A stretch of 38,855 nt of DNA from an uncultured Clostridia bacterium. GTDB taxonomy: Bacteria > Bacillota > Clostridia > TANB77 > CAG-508. This document shows, piece after piece, positions 31,917 to 38,333 of the stretch. A program made the position numbers and the translations under genes. The notes below the pieces were generated by a model, which did no database searches, was not told where the DNA came from, and saw only the letters and a list, made by a program, of their open reading frames with translations. The first letter of the stretch is position 1. Each line of letters starts with the position of its first letter. The stretch covers positions 1 through 38,855 of the forward strand of contig CALXBZ010000115.1 in NCBI GenBank assembly GCA_944386665.1, written 5' to 3'.

Positions 31917-32204
31917 ATGAACATATTTGAAAAACTTTGGAATAAGGTAAAAACATTTTTTAAGAAGGCTGATGGGTTTAGAGAAGCCTTAGAAAATAAA
32001 ATAGCGGATTGTTTAGAAGATTTAGACAATTGTGAAGATGTCGATGAAGCAGAAAAAGAATTAGTAGCTAAAGCAATAGACTTTGCTTGTAGTTATTATG
32101 GGGTAAAGAATGTACCTGCTGGTGTAACTGATGAGATAGGAGAGGTAGTAGTTGATGCTTTGGGAAAGCTCAACAACAAAGTCCAGGACCAACTAAGGAA
32201 ATAA
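31917..32204 (+). CDS. Hypothetical protein with amphipathic N-terminal helix (95 aa)
   Basis: Begins MNIFEKLWNKVKTFFKKA, a basic amphipathic helix that could lie on a membrane. An acidic helical domain follows with two Cys (C32, C38) and another pair of helices (AIDFACSYYGVKNVPAG). There is no transmembrane segment. AAGGAGAT precedes the start. Located before the ART-like gene. Candidate membrane-active or virion protein; not recognised. Confidence 0.6.
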   Translation: MNIFEKLWNKVKTFFKKADGFREALENKIADCLEDLDNCEDVDEAEKELVAKAIDFACSYYGVKNVPAGVTDEIGEVVVDALGKLNNKVQDQLRK

Positions 32205-32242
32205 GATATAAAGACGAGAAAAAGGTAGACTTTAATATAAGG

Positions 32243-32259
32243 CCGTATAGTCCATACGG
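32243..32259 (+). other. Hairpin in the leader of the ART-like gene
   Basis: CCGTAT-AGTCC-ATACGG, six perfect pairs, 41 bases before the start codon at 32301. GC-rich for this genome and followed by GGTCTGG-type sequence without a T-run. Possibly a translational control element. Confidence 0.4.
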
Positions 32260-32300
32260 ACGGTCTGGTATCTGGTTGAATTTTATTTGGAGAATATAAT

Positions 32301-33431
32301 ATGGTAGATTATTTAAACTTAGAAGATATAGCTGCTCGATTGGTAGGTAAGAGTAATCCTACTAAAGTATATCACGGCAGTATGTATGGATTATTAGATA
32401 ATGTCGATTTTAATTATTATGGAAAAGGTGAGGGTAGTAAATTTTATGACCCTAATGATGTAGAGCTACCCAATCATTATTCTATAGATGATTATAAAAC
32501 TGCGGGGCATTACGCTGGTAAAGGTTTAGGCTACCCTTTAAACCAGCAAGGAGCTGTAAATATAGAATATCTACCCGATGAAAAATATTATATCAATCCA
32601 GACTTACCCTTTAATCAACAATCTAAAGAAGTACAAGAGGCATTAATTAAAGCAGGGTATTATAATCCTTCAGCATATAATGCTGATGATTATTATAAAT
32701 ATATGAAGGGAGAATTAAGAATAAAAGGTCTATCTCCTATGCAAAAAATAGATTTATATAATCAAATAGATAATGCTCTGACTAAATACGGAGAAAATAA
32801 AGCTATAGAAACTTGGCTAAACTATGTTAATAAAAATCCAGAAGTAAGTTTCTTACCTGGAGAAAAACTAGTTTATGGTGGAAATGACGTATTAAACTAT
32901 AGAGAAGCTTTAAAAGCTGCTAAAGAAGCAGGATTGGAAGGAATTGTAAGATATAAGCCTGCTATGCCAGAAGCTGGTTTAAAAAAAGAAGCCAGAGTAT
33001 TTCAATCACTCCATCCAGAAAATATAGAGATAGCTAACAACCCTAAATTAGGTAGAAGATTATATGGGGATTTTAATGAATATAATAAAACTTTGCAGCA
33101 ATTAGCAGAAGGATTAAATAAAGCTAAAGAACTTCAGCAAGCAATTTTAAATAGACCAGCAATTCAAGGGGTTTTTAATCATCCAATGACTAAGGCTCTT
33201 GGTAAAGCAGCTGGTACAATTATGAACGCTACTAATGCGGTTGGTGATGCTATGTTGGTTGGTGATTATATTAATAAAACTTCTCAATGGCATCCTGATA
33301 ATATCCAATGGAATCAATCTGGTAATCCTATACCTACTAGAGGAGTAGGAATGGTTGTACCAGCTAGCCAGCAACAACCTTGGGAAGCTTCACCTGTTAG
33401 ATTATATGGGGGAATAAGTTACTATGATTAA
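32301..33431 (+). CDS. ADP-ribosyltransferase-like protein (376 aa)
   Basis: The first ~235 residues follow the layout of ADP-ribosyltransferase (ART) domains found in phage polyvalent proteins and toxins. KVYHGS (H25) is the NAD-binding His-Gly. DFNYYGKGEGSKFYD follows at 36-50, then a YAG helix near 70, and INPDLPFNQQSKEVQEAL (98-115), which matches the common LDWDKPLSEQ-x4-V-x2-AL block. AAKEAGLEGIVRYKP comes near 210-225, with the position usually occupied by the catalytic strand and Glu. The C-terminal 140 residues are helical. It sits in the late module between fibre and lysis genes, so it may be packed in the virion and injected. Targets unknown. Confidence 0.6.
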   Translation: MVDYLNLEDIAARLVGKSNPTKVYHGSMYGLLDNVDFNYYGKGEGSKFYDPNDVELPNHYSIDDYKTAGHYAGKGLGYPLNQQGAVNIEYLPDEKYYINPDLPFNQQSKEVQEALIKAGYYNPSAYNADDYYKYMKGELRIKGLSPMQKIDLYNQIDNALTKYGENKAIETWLNYVNKNPEVSFLPGEKLVYGGNDVLNYREALKAAKEAGLEGIVRYKPAMPEAGLKKEARVFQSLHPENIEIANNPKLGRRLYGDFNEYNKTLQQLAEGLNKAKELQQAILNRPAIQGVFNHPMTKALGKAAGTIMNATNAVGDAMLVGDYINKTSQWHPDNIQWNQSGNPIPTRGVGMVVPASQQQPWEASPVRLYGGISYYD

Positions 33432-33972
33432 ACCAGAGCTATTAGATAAACGCCACACATATATCTTATTAGAATATGGAACATCAGCTATTAGTAAGTT
33501 AATACAAAAATTTACTAAGGAATATTATCCAGAAGCTGGAGACCATATACCTACTCACGTACTTGCTCTTAGCTTTGAGGATGGTATCTGGAGAGTATAT
33601 GAATCCCATATGAAGCCTGAGCCTGATGTAGAGTTACCTTCTGGAGTTCGTACATATCCTTTAGATATTCTTAAGCAAGCATTCCCTTCTACTTATTACA
33701 AAGGGGAAGTATATCAAGTAAGGTTTGATAGAAGAAAGTTAAAGAACTATCTTGGACAACCTTATGGTATAGGAGATATTGCTTCTCTTATGGGAGCTGC
33801 TATTACTAATCGTAATGGTAAACAACAGGACCGTAGAGGATTAGTATGTAGTGAGTATTTAGCTTTAGCTCATAAGAATATTAGGAAATATCTCTATTTA
33901 AAATCTCATTGTATTACTCCTATTCATTGGTTAAAATACTTACAAGAGAATCATATACCTAGAGTTTCTTAA
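33424..33972 (+). CDS. Permuted NlpC/P60-like (YiiX/YaeF-type) hydrolase (182 aa)
   Basis: His45 in IPTHVLALSFEDG and Cys142 in RRGLVCSEYLALAH are placed as in circularly permuted papain-like amidases, with E60 (VYESH) a possible third residue and LGQPYGIGDI between. This family cuts amide or ester bonds in cell-wall or lipid substrates. It overlaps the ART-like gene by 8 bases and precedes the lysis genes, so it may help lysis or be a virion wall enzyme. No signal peptide is seen. Confidence 0.6.
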   Translation: MIKPELLDKRHTYILLEYGTSAISKLIQKFTKEYYPEAGDHIPTHVLALSFEDGIWRVYESHMKPEPDVELPSGVRTYPLDILKQAFPSTYYKGEVYQVRFDRRKLKNYLGQPYGIGDIASLMGAAITNRNGKQQDRRGLVCSEYLALAHKNIRKYLYLKSHCITPIHWLKYLQENHIPRVS

Positions 33973-33975
33973 TCT

Positions 33976-34003
33976 TTTATTATATCCCTTTCCAAGAGGA
34001 AAG
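33976..34003 (+). repeat. Hairpin repeat, copy A
   Basis: TTTATTATATCCCT followed by TTCC-AAGA-GGAAAG (stem CTTTCC/GGAAAG). Same as copy B at 34177-34205 apart from the loop and one inserted A. It begins four bases after the stop codon of the 182-aa gene. Confidence 0.75.
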
Positions 34004-34066
34004 AAAAGAAATATATAAAGAAAAGAAAGAGAAGGTTTTCCCTTAGAGGATTTAAAAAGTAAACAT

Positions 34067-34103
34067 AAAAAAATCTAGCCCAAGTAATTACTACTTGCCC
34101 TAG
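34067..34103 (-). terminator. Leftward intrinsic terminator of the predicted small RNA
   Basis: CTAG-GG-CAAGTA-GTAAT-TACTTG-GG-CTAG read leftward (34103 to 34075; outer four pairs, a GG/GG internal loop, six inner pairs), followed directly by A and seven Ts (34073-34067). On the plus strand no T-run follows, so it acts leftward only, although no leftward gene lies upstream of it in this gap. Confidence 0.65.
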
Positions 34104-34176
34104 TTGAATTCCTCTTTATTAAATTAGGATAGCGAATAACCTATCGTTATCAGTAGGGGAGCAAGCTCCGAACTTA

Positions 34177-34205
34177 TTTATTATATCCCTATTCCTGTCG
34201 GAAAG
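34177..34205 (+). repeat. Hairpin repeat, copy B
   Basis: TTTATTATATCCCT then ATTCC-TGTC-GGAAAG. Matches copy A 201 bases away in every base outside the loop except one inserted A. Read leftward, both copies carry GGGATATAAT, close to the GGG-TATAAT boxes at 9.5 and 18.0 kb. Confidence 0.75.
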
Positions 34206-34216
34206 TCTCTACTTAT

Positions 34217-34246
34217 ATTGTACCATACTTAAATAAAAAAAATCAA
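34217..34246 (-). promoter_or_regulatory. Leftward promoter of the predicted small RNA
   Basis: TTGATT (34241-34246), an 18-base spacer and TACAAT (34217-34222), with TGG directly before the -10 giving an extended -10. It uses the same hexamers as the rightward promoter at 10179-10206. Start expected near 34210. No leftward ORF lies downstream. Confidence 0.55.
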
Positions 34247-34300
34247 AAAGTGGTATAAGAATTTTACATATTGATTTTATTTTATAAGGAGAAAATCCTT

Positions 34301-34525
34301 ATGGTAACTGCTTTAACATTATTATTAAGCTTTGTAAATTTTATTTTAATTGTTGGTATTATATTATATTATTTTCATACTCACTTTATAATTATCGATA
34401 GAGATTCTTGGAATACTATTTCAGAATATATGCAAGCATCAGAACCAGAAGAAGTACAAGAACTTCCTGGAGGGAATGGTTTCTTTAAAGAATATATAGA
34501 GGAAGAAGATTATGATGATGAGTAG
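34301..34525 (+). CDS. Single-pass membrane protein, candidate holin (74 aa)
   Basis: I start at ATG 34301 (AAGGAG nine bases upstream), ten codons inside the longer reading. One hydrophobic segment (TLLLSFVNFILIVGIILYYF, residues 5-24) and an acidic cytoplasmic tail (ASEPEEVQELPGG...EEEDYDDE). It lies directly before the endolysin, the normal place for a holin, although a one-segment holin with a long acidic tail is unusual. It could also be an anti-holin or spanin-like protein. Confidence 0.6.
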   Translation: MVTALTLLLSFVNFILIVGIILYYFHTHFIIIDRDSWNTISEYMQASEPEEVQELPGGNGFFKEYIEEEDYDDE

Positions 34526-34569
34526 TTACATCATCCAATTAACTACGTTAATTTATGGAGTAAATTATT

Positions 34570-35028
34570 ATGAGGATTAATGAGAAAGGGTTAGCTCTTA
34601 TAAAAGAATTTGAAGGATGCCGTTTGACGGCCTACCGTTGTCCAGCAGGTGTTTGGACTATAGGTTATGGCCATACTCAAGATGTTAAATCAGGTATGGC
34701 TATTACAAAGATAGATGCTGAAAGATTTCTACGTCAGGATATCCGTAGGTTTGAGGAAGCTGTAACTTCTCTTATTAAAGTACCAGCTACTTCTAATCAA
34801 TTCTCAGCACTAGTTAGCTTTGCTTTTAACGTAGGGATTAATAGTCTACGTACCTCCACTCTTCTTAAGAAATTAAATAGAGGGGACCTTAATGGAGCTG
34901 CTAATGAATTCCTCCGTTGGAATAAAGCAGGGGGTAAAGAATTACCAGGACTTACTAGACGTAGAGAAGCAGAAAGAAAATTATTTCTAACTATTGATAA
35001 GAAAGATTACTTAGATAGTAGATTATGA
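34570..35028 (+). CDS. Endolysin, GH24 lysozyme (muramidase)
   Basis: A 152-aa lysozyme of the P22/T4 type that cuts the MurNAc-GlcNAc bond. The catalytic triad has the form E-8-C-5-T: E15 (EFEGCR), C24 (YRCPAG), T30 (WTIGYGHT). The usual Asp is replaced by Cys, as known in some endolysins. The helical C-domain has SALVSFAFNVGIN and the final LTRRREAERKLF motif. No signal peptide or SAR segment, so it needs a holin. It lies between two small membrane-protein genes. Confidence 0.93.
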   Translation: MRINEKGLALIKEFEGCRLTAYRCPAGVWTIGYGHTQDVKSGMAITKIDAERFLRQDIRRFEEAVTSLIKVPATSNQFSALVSFAFNVGINSLRTSTLLKKLNRGDLNGAANEFLRWNKAGGKELPGLTRRREAERKLFLTIDKKDYLDSRL

Positions 35029-35053
35029 ATATTAATTCTCCGGGGTCTAGGAG

Positions 35054-35068
35054 CCCGTTTAAGACGGG
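35054..35068 (+). other. Hairpin between endolysin and downstream gene
   Basis: CCCGT-TTAAG-ACGGG, five perfect pairs, next to a second possible stem CTCC...GGAG (35039-35053). There is no T-run. Possibly a stability or translation element in the lysis mRNA. Confidence 0.4.
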
Positions 35069-35111
35069 TTAAATATTGTAGAGGATAAATTATATATAAA
35101 GGATATTAACT

Positions 35112-35282
35112 ATGGATAAAGATACAAGAGAGATCCTTAAATTAATTCACGAGGATATACAGCAAATTAGAAAAGATATAGATGATTTAAAGAGGTTTAA
35201 AAACCGAGTACTTGGAGGACTAGCTCTCTTTGTATTTATAGTACAATCCTTCTCATCTTATATATTTGGTTGTTATAAGTAG
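35112..35282 (+). CDS. Small coiled-coil membrane protein, XhlA/holin-like (56 aa)
   Basis: A 56-codon gene with an AAAGGA site. Residues 1-30 form a charged coiled coil (ILKLIHEDIQQIRKDIDDLKRF), followed by one hydrophobic segment (VLGGLALFVFIVQSFSSYIF, about 33-52). This layout is typical of XhlA-type and other small membrane lysis proteins, where the coil faces the cytoplasm. It is the last rightward gene before the terminator, and may be the true holin or a regulator of it. Confidence 0.75.
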   Translation: MDKDTREILKLIHEDIQQIRKDIDDLKRFKNRVLGGLALFVFIVQSFSSYIFGCYK

Positions 35283-35301
35283 TAAATATAGACAAAAGAA
35301 A

Positions 35302-35335
35302 ACCCGCTTGGATTAATTTCCTTGCGGGTATTTTT
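35302..35335. terminator. Strong bidirectional terminator between converging modules
   Basis: ACCCGC (35302-35307) pairs with GCGGGT (35324-35329), with an inner GGA/TCC stem. ATTTTT follows on the plus strand and TTTTCTTTT on the minus strand. It ends both the rightward late module (last gene 35282) and the leftward early module (last gene ends at 35340). Confidence 0.9.
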
Positions 35336-35339
35336 GTAT

Positions 35340-35456
35340 CTATATTATTTTTAATTGTATATTTATTGTATCATTATCCAATAATTTAATGGATTGGATT
35401 GTTATTCCTTTACCTATAAACTTAGAGAGGAATTTCATTATCATCTTCCGTATCAT
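35340..35456 (-). CDS. Small basic peptide, last gene of the early module (38 aa)
   Basis: A 38-codon ORF with AGGAGAT eight bases before ATG 35456. Basic and hydrophobic (IRKMIMKFLSKFIGKGITI), likely an amphipathic helix followed by a beta strand. It ends four bases before the shared terminator, so it is the distal end of the leftward module. Unknown function; the ribosome site is the main support. Confidence 0.5.
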   Translation of the reverse strand: MIRKMIMKFLSKFIGKGITIQSIKLLDNDTINIQLKII

Positions 35457-35468
35457 ATTCATCTCCTA

Positions 35469-35639
35469 TTATTCATCAGATAAACCAAGACATCGCCTAA
35501 GTCTCTTTCTAATTTCTCCGTCATAATTATCTGTATAATTCTTAAATATAAAAGCTTCTACTAAGTCTGCTCTAAGGTTTACTAATTCTTCATAGGTAAA
35601 TCCATATAACATAGGAGTTATGTTAGACTTTATTTTCAA
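35469..35639 (-). CDS. Small hypothetical protein (56 aa), TTG start
   Basis: A 56-codon ORF beginning at TTG 35639. AAGGAGG lies 7 bases upstream inside the end of the previous gene, and the stop TGA of that gene overlaps the TTG. Content: MKIKSNITPMLYGFTYEELV, then a basic helix IRKRLRRCLGLSDE. Strong ribosome site, weak start codon. Function unknown. Confidence 0.6.
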   Translation of the reverse strand: MKIKSNITPMLYGFTYEELVNLRADLVEAFIFKNYTDNYDGEIRKRLRRCLGLSDE

Positions 35640-35977
35640 AATATATCCTCCTTATCATTTGGTTGTTTTTCTTCCTCACTACTAATTAGAATAGTCTCTA
35701 GGTTATTTATATAATCTACCGCTTTATCAACGAGATACATTATAAAGTCAAACTCTTCTTTATCTTCATTAGCACTACGTTTAATATTATAAATAAGGTC
35801 ATACTTATCACGTTCAAATTTATGAGGTATCTCATCTCTAGATATTACTTTGATTTCTTTATGTTGCCATCTCTTACGAAATGTTAGAGGAGCCAGTAAA
35901 TCATCTAAATATTTAGAGGGTTCTCCATTCTCTATAGTAATATCATATTCTCTATTATACCAATTAGTTAACTTCAT
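35636..35977 (-). CDS. Hypothetical protein (113 aa)
   Basis: Unrecognised cytoplasmic protein. N-terminal strands (LTNWYNREYDITIENGEPS), a basic middle (FRKRWQHKEIKVISRDE) and an acidic helical C-terminus (EEEKQPNDKEDIF). The ATG overlaps the stop of a 27-aa TM peptide (ATGA). Confidence 0.6.
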   Translation of the reverse strand: MKLTNWYNREYDITIENGEPSKYLDDLLAPLTFRKRWQHKEIKVISRDEIPHKFERDKYDLIYNIKRSANEDKEEFDFIMYLVDKAVDYINNLETILISSEEEKQPNDKEDIF

Positions 35978-36057
35978 AACAATACCTCAACAATCATAAT
36001 ACCTGTAAGAAAAGATAGAAGAGTCCAACATAATATTAATATAGTATTCCTAATCAC
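35974..36057 (-). CDS. Membrane micropeptide (27 aa), GTG start
   Basis: The frame after the nucleotide-hydrolase gene encodes one hydrophobic helix (TILILCWTLLSFLTGIMIV). AAGGAGG lies nine bases before a GTG at 36057. Upstream ATGs at 36063 and 36066 also exist but sit too close to the site. The stop overlaps the next start (ATGA). Likely a translated membrane peptide. Confidence 0.45.
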   Translation of the reverse strand: MIRNTILILCWTLLSFLTGIMIVEVLL

Positions 36058-36517
36058 TAGCATCATCCTCCTTAGGTATATCTATATAGCTACCTTTAAA
36101 AGATTTCTTAGTAGCATAAGCCATCATTATTCTAGTAAGGAAATGTCCTTTATGGTCGTCTTGTGTATCACCTTTCTCCATAGCATAGAGGTGGATTAAA
36201 GCGTGGTTAAGATGGTCTTCTTCTGGTATAAGTCTCCAGTTATTCATTGGATATTTTCTTACACCTTCTTCTAGTGTTTTAGCTATTTGAATTAAAGCAT
36301 CGGGTACTTGTTCCAAAATATCTAAAGTCATATTATCCTTACTTATTTCACCATTCATATATTTTATTACAGGTAAAGCTAGCTTATATTGTTGCTCAAA
36401 AAATCCATACATAAATATAGGGTCTACTAAATGGAAAGCTCCTATTGCTTTAGATTGTTTACCACCTTTATTATTAGTAACTATCTCTGCATCTTTACCT
36501 ATTCCATCTATATTCAT
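36050..36517 (-). CDS. MazZ/DUF5664-like dATP/dGTP diphosphohydrolase
   Basis: 155 aa. Signature blocks: AIGAFHLVDP (about 25-34), RKYPMNNWRLIPEEDHLNHALIHL (about 87-110) and MEKGDTQDDHKGHFLTRIMMAYAT (about 113-136). The His/Asp/Glu residues in these helices are the metal site of all-alpha NTP pyrophosphatases. In phages that use 2-aminoadenine, this family removes dATP or dGTP. No PurZ-like gene is seen here, so it may simply tune dNTP pools or remove a signal nucleotide. AAAGGATG precedes the ATG. Confidence 0.75.
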   Translation of the reverse strand: MNIDGIGKDAEIVTNNKGGKQSKAIGAFHLVDPIFMYGFFEQQYKLALPVIKYMNGEISKDNMTLDILEQVPDALIQIAKTLEEGVRKYPMNNWRLIPEEDHLNHALIHLYAMEKGDTQDDHKGHFLTRIMMAYATKKSFKGSYIDIPKEDDASD

Positions 36518-36520
36518 TAA

Positions 36521-36682
36521 TCATCCTTTCAATCGTAATAGCTTTAAATATCTATATACTACAAATCTTTTAAGTAGTTTATTACTTACATATTTATATC
36601 TAATATTAAACATAATATGAGTAAAACAATACTGATAGAGATTGTAGGTATCATATCCATTAATTATTTTTCGTTCAATCAT
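36521..36682 (-). CDS. Basic Tyr-rich hypothetical protein (53 aa)
   Basis: I start at the ATG at 36682, overlapping the stop of the zinc-ribbon gene (ATGATTGA); longer readings would cover most of that gene's end. Rich in Lys, Arg and Tyr (FNIRYKYVSNKLLKRFVVYRYLK), with a high predicted charge, so it may bind nucleic acid. It has no ribosome site of its own and relies on coupling. Evidence is moderate. Confidence 0.45.
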   Translation of the reverse strand: MIERKIINGYDTYNLYQYCFTHIMFNIRYKYVSNKLLKRFVVYRYLKLLRLKG

Positions 36683-36902
36683 TCGGTAATTCTTTATAAC
36701 AATCTTCACATATAAATATATAAGGGTCAGATAAATCTGATACAAATTCTACATCTAAAGCGTAGCCTATTTCTAACTTATCATTATCCTCTCCGCACAT
36801 ACTACATCTATGAGGGAGTTTAGCTTTATTATACATCTGTTTAGTATGATGTAACCCTTGAGCATTTAATGCATCTGCAAATATTTCATCTTCTATACTC
36901 AT
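36675..36902 (-). CDS. Zinc-ribbon-type protein (75 aa)
   Basis: Two CxxC knuckles (HRCSMCGED and FICEDCYKEL), about 33 residues apart, define a zinc ribbon. The N-terminal helix (IEDEIFADALNAQGLHHTK) is charged. The ATG follows the previous stop directly (TAAATG). Likely binds nucleic acid or a protein such as RNA polymerase; the target is unknown. Confidence 0.7.
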   Translation of the reverse strand: MSIEDEIFADALNAQGLHHTKQMYNKAKLPHRCSMCGEDNDKLEIGYALDVEFVSDLSDPYIFICEDCYKELPND

Positions 36903-37064
36903 TTATTCTTCTTCCTTTCTTGGTTTTAATGCTTCTGCTATAATATCAAATACTTTATTAATTGTTCCTCTAATCTCTTTATGTGCTTGGATATCAGCAA
37001 CGAGAGTGTTCTGAACATTTAGTAATGCTTGTTTATATATATAAGCTTTATTAGTCTTCCTCAT
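36903..37064 (-). CDS. Helical hypothetical protein (53 aa)
   Basis: I start at the ATG at 37064, which has GGAGGAG about ten bases upstream; the earlier in-frame start at 37094 lies deep in the previous gene. Basic N-terminus (RKTNKAYIYKQALLNVQ), helical middle, acidic end. Its start overlaps the end of the 108-aa gene. Function unknown. Confidence 0.55.
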   Translation of the reverse strand: MRKTNKAYIYKQALLNVQNTLVADIQAHKEIRGTINKVFDIIAEALKPRKEEE

Positions 37065-37377
37065 TAATTTCTTTCTCCTCCTGTTCTTTTTCATTTACTG
37101 TATCTATAATATCTTGTTGAAGTTTAACCATAACATCTAAGAATACAGAGAATGGTTTCTTATGGAAAGTTTTAATATCCAAGTAGTTATCGCAGACTAT
37201 TCCTATCTTACCAGCAAAAGGAAATACACTATGAACTCTATATCTTTCCTTTTCAGGTTCCTCATAAACAACAAACTTAGGACTACTGTATTTTAATTGC
37301 ATAGCTCTTACACAAGCTATATATAAAACATCCTCTATATCTTCAAAAGTTATATTATATATTTCTTTATCTGTCAT
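37051..37377 (-). CDS. Hypothetical protein (108 aa)
   Basis: Mixed alpha/beta with a strongly charged C-terminus (EKEQEEKEINEED). The middle (SSPKFVVYEEPEKERYRVHSVFPFAGKIGIV) suggests a beta meander. It starts within the end of the exonuclease gene (11-base overlap). No family recognised. Confidence 0.6.
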   Translation of the reverse strand: MTDKEIYNITFEDIEDVLYIACVRAMQLKYSSPKFVVYEEPEKERYRVHSVFPFAGKIGIVCDNYLDIKTFHKKPFSVFLDVMVKLQQDIIDTVNEKEQEEKEINEED

Positions 37378-38104
37378 AATATACTTCTCCTGTATTAAAG
37401 TTGTATTGACTTATGCTTATTATTTGTGCCATATACTTATTCTTATAATAATCTTCTTTAGGTAATCCATTATCTTCAAACAGTTTAATAACTTCTTTTT
37501 CATCTCTACTAAATTCTAAAAATTTATTAGCTTTAGTTTCACCATATCCAGGTATGCCATTATAATGGTCTGCATTATCTCCCATTATTATTTGTTTATA
37601 GAGGTTATATTGAGCAGTATCTCTATCTATATCTACCAAGTTATTATTTGGTAAATCTCTAAAGAACTTACAAGGTACTGTAAAGAAATCTTTATCTATA
37701 GATACAATTATCTTATCAAAGGTAGGGTAGAATGTTTTATCCTCATATAATATCCTACAAGTATCATCAGCCTCAAGATTAACTAAACTAATAGGGTTAT
37801 ATTCTTCCTTAACTTCTTGTAATAACACTTCATATATCGGAGGTTTAACAGGTCTATTCGATTTATAATCTGGATTAATTACTTTCCTAAAGTTATTCTT
37901 ATCACCAATAGCAAGCTCACAATCAGTAGCTTGTAACTTATCCATTAAACGATTAAGATTATCTTCTATATATAATATACATTTATTTATATCATAAGCC
38001 TCATAATATATATTCTTATGTATATTATCTTGATGAAGTATTTTAGCAGCTGTTATAGATTTATATAGGTAACTTTCTATATCTACTATTAATAATCTAT
38101 TCAT
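37367..38104 (-). CDS. 5'-3' exonuclease / flap endonuclease (T5-FEN-like)
   Basis: 245 aa with all the acidic positions of FEN-type nucleases: VDIES at the N-terminus (D8); DKNNFRKVINPDYKSNR, the arch and substrate-binding block; EADDTCRIL, the acidic metal pair; SIDKDFF; and GDNADHYNGIPGYGETKA, the helix-hairpin-helix metal and DNA site. It would remove RNA primers and flaps. Replication genes without a polymerase suggest it works with the host enzyme. It overlaps the start-side 75-aa gene by 8 bases. Confidence 0.92.
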   Translation of the reverse strand: MNRLLIVDIESYLYKSITAAKILHQDNIHKNIYYEAYDINKCILYIEDNLNRLMDKLQATDCELAIGDKNNFRKVINPDYKSNRPVKPPIYEVLLQEVKEEYNPISLVNLEADDTCRILYEDKTFYPTFDKIIVSIDKDFFTVPCKFFRDLPNNNLVDIDRDTAQYNLYKQIIMGDNADHYNGIPGYGETKANKFLEFSRDEKEVIKLFEDNGLPKEDYYKNKYMAQIISISQYNFNTGEVYYDR

Positions 38105-38324
38105 AATATATTCTTATCCTCCCGGTAGAATTGGGTCTTAAATCTTTTATGACGTGTTGAGTATTTATAGGACGCGAGTGTATGTTGCGTTCCATTAATT
38201 CTCTATAATAATTGTGTTGTAATTCGTGAGCTTGATTAATACCAACTTCTCTTTTGGCATCTCTTATTTGTTCGGGAGTTGGAAGAGGTACTAACCCTAA
38301 ACAACTTAATAAGATTAATTCCAT
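38097..38324 (-). CDS. Hypothetical protein (75 aa)
   Basis: Good AAGGAGG site before ATG 38324. A hydrophobic first 15 residues (LILLSCLGLVPLP) may be a short membrane or lipoprotein-like segment: LSC-LG is not a perfect lipobox but Cys9 is in a plausible place. The rest is basic and polar (RDAKREVGINQAHELQHNYYRELMERNIHSRP). Either a small exported protein or a cytoplasmic one; unclear. It lies between RusA and the exonuclease. Confidence 0.55.
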   Translation of the reverse strand: MELILLSCLGLVPLPTPEQIRDAKREVGINQAHELQHNYYRELMERNIHSRPINTQHVIKDLRPNSTGRIRIYYE

Positions 38325-38333
38325 AGAGCCTCC

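Larger units (their letters stand above)
34067..34210 (-). ncRNA. Predicted ~144-nt minus-strand small RNA
   Basis: Bounded by a leftward promoter (34217-34246) and a leftward intrinsic terminator (34067-34103). There is no ORF between them. Predicted folds, leftward: the copy-B hairpin near the 5' end; GGAG-CTTG-CTCC (34158-34169); GATAACGA...TCGCTATC (34128-34151, one G-U pair) with an eight-base loop; then the terminator stem. It lies opposite the rightward late transcript, so it could act as antisense or as a free regulator. Promoter and terminator fit each other well, but no transcript is known. Confidence 0.5.
33973..34300. other. 328-bp gene-free gap before the lysis genes
   Basis: No ORF of note. 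The gap holds two copies of a hairpin repeat (33976-34003 and 34177-34205), a purine-rich tract (34000-34036), a minus-strand promoter (34217-34246) with a matching minus-strand terminator (34067-34103), and three further hairpins between them. This density of structure in a compact genome points to a functional RNA. Confidence 0.7.

Noticed and set aside
34067-34210. 6S RNA homology for the predicted small RNA
   Set aside because: Hairpins are present but not the long central-bubble rod, and no conserved 6S sequence was recognised. Left as an unknown RNA.
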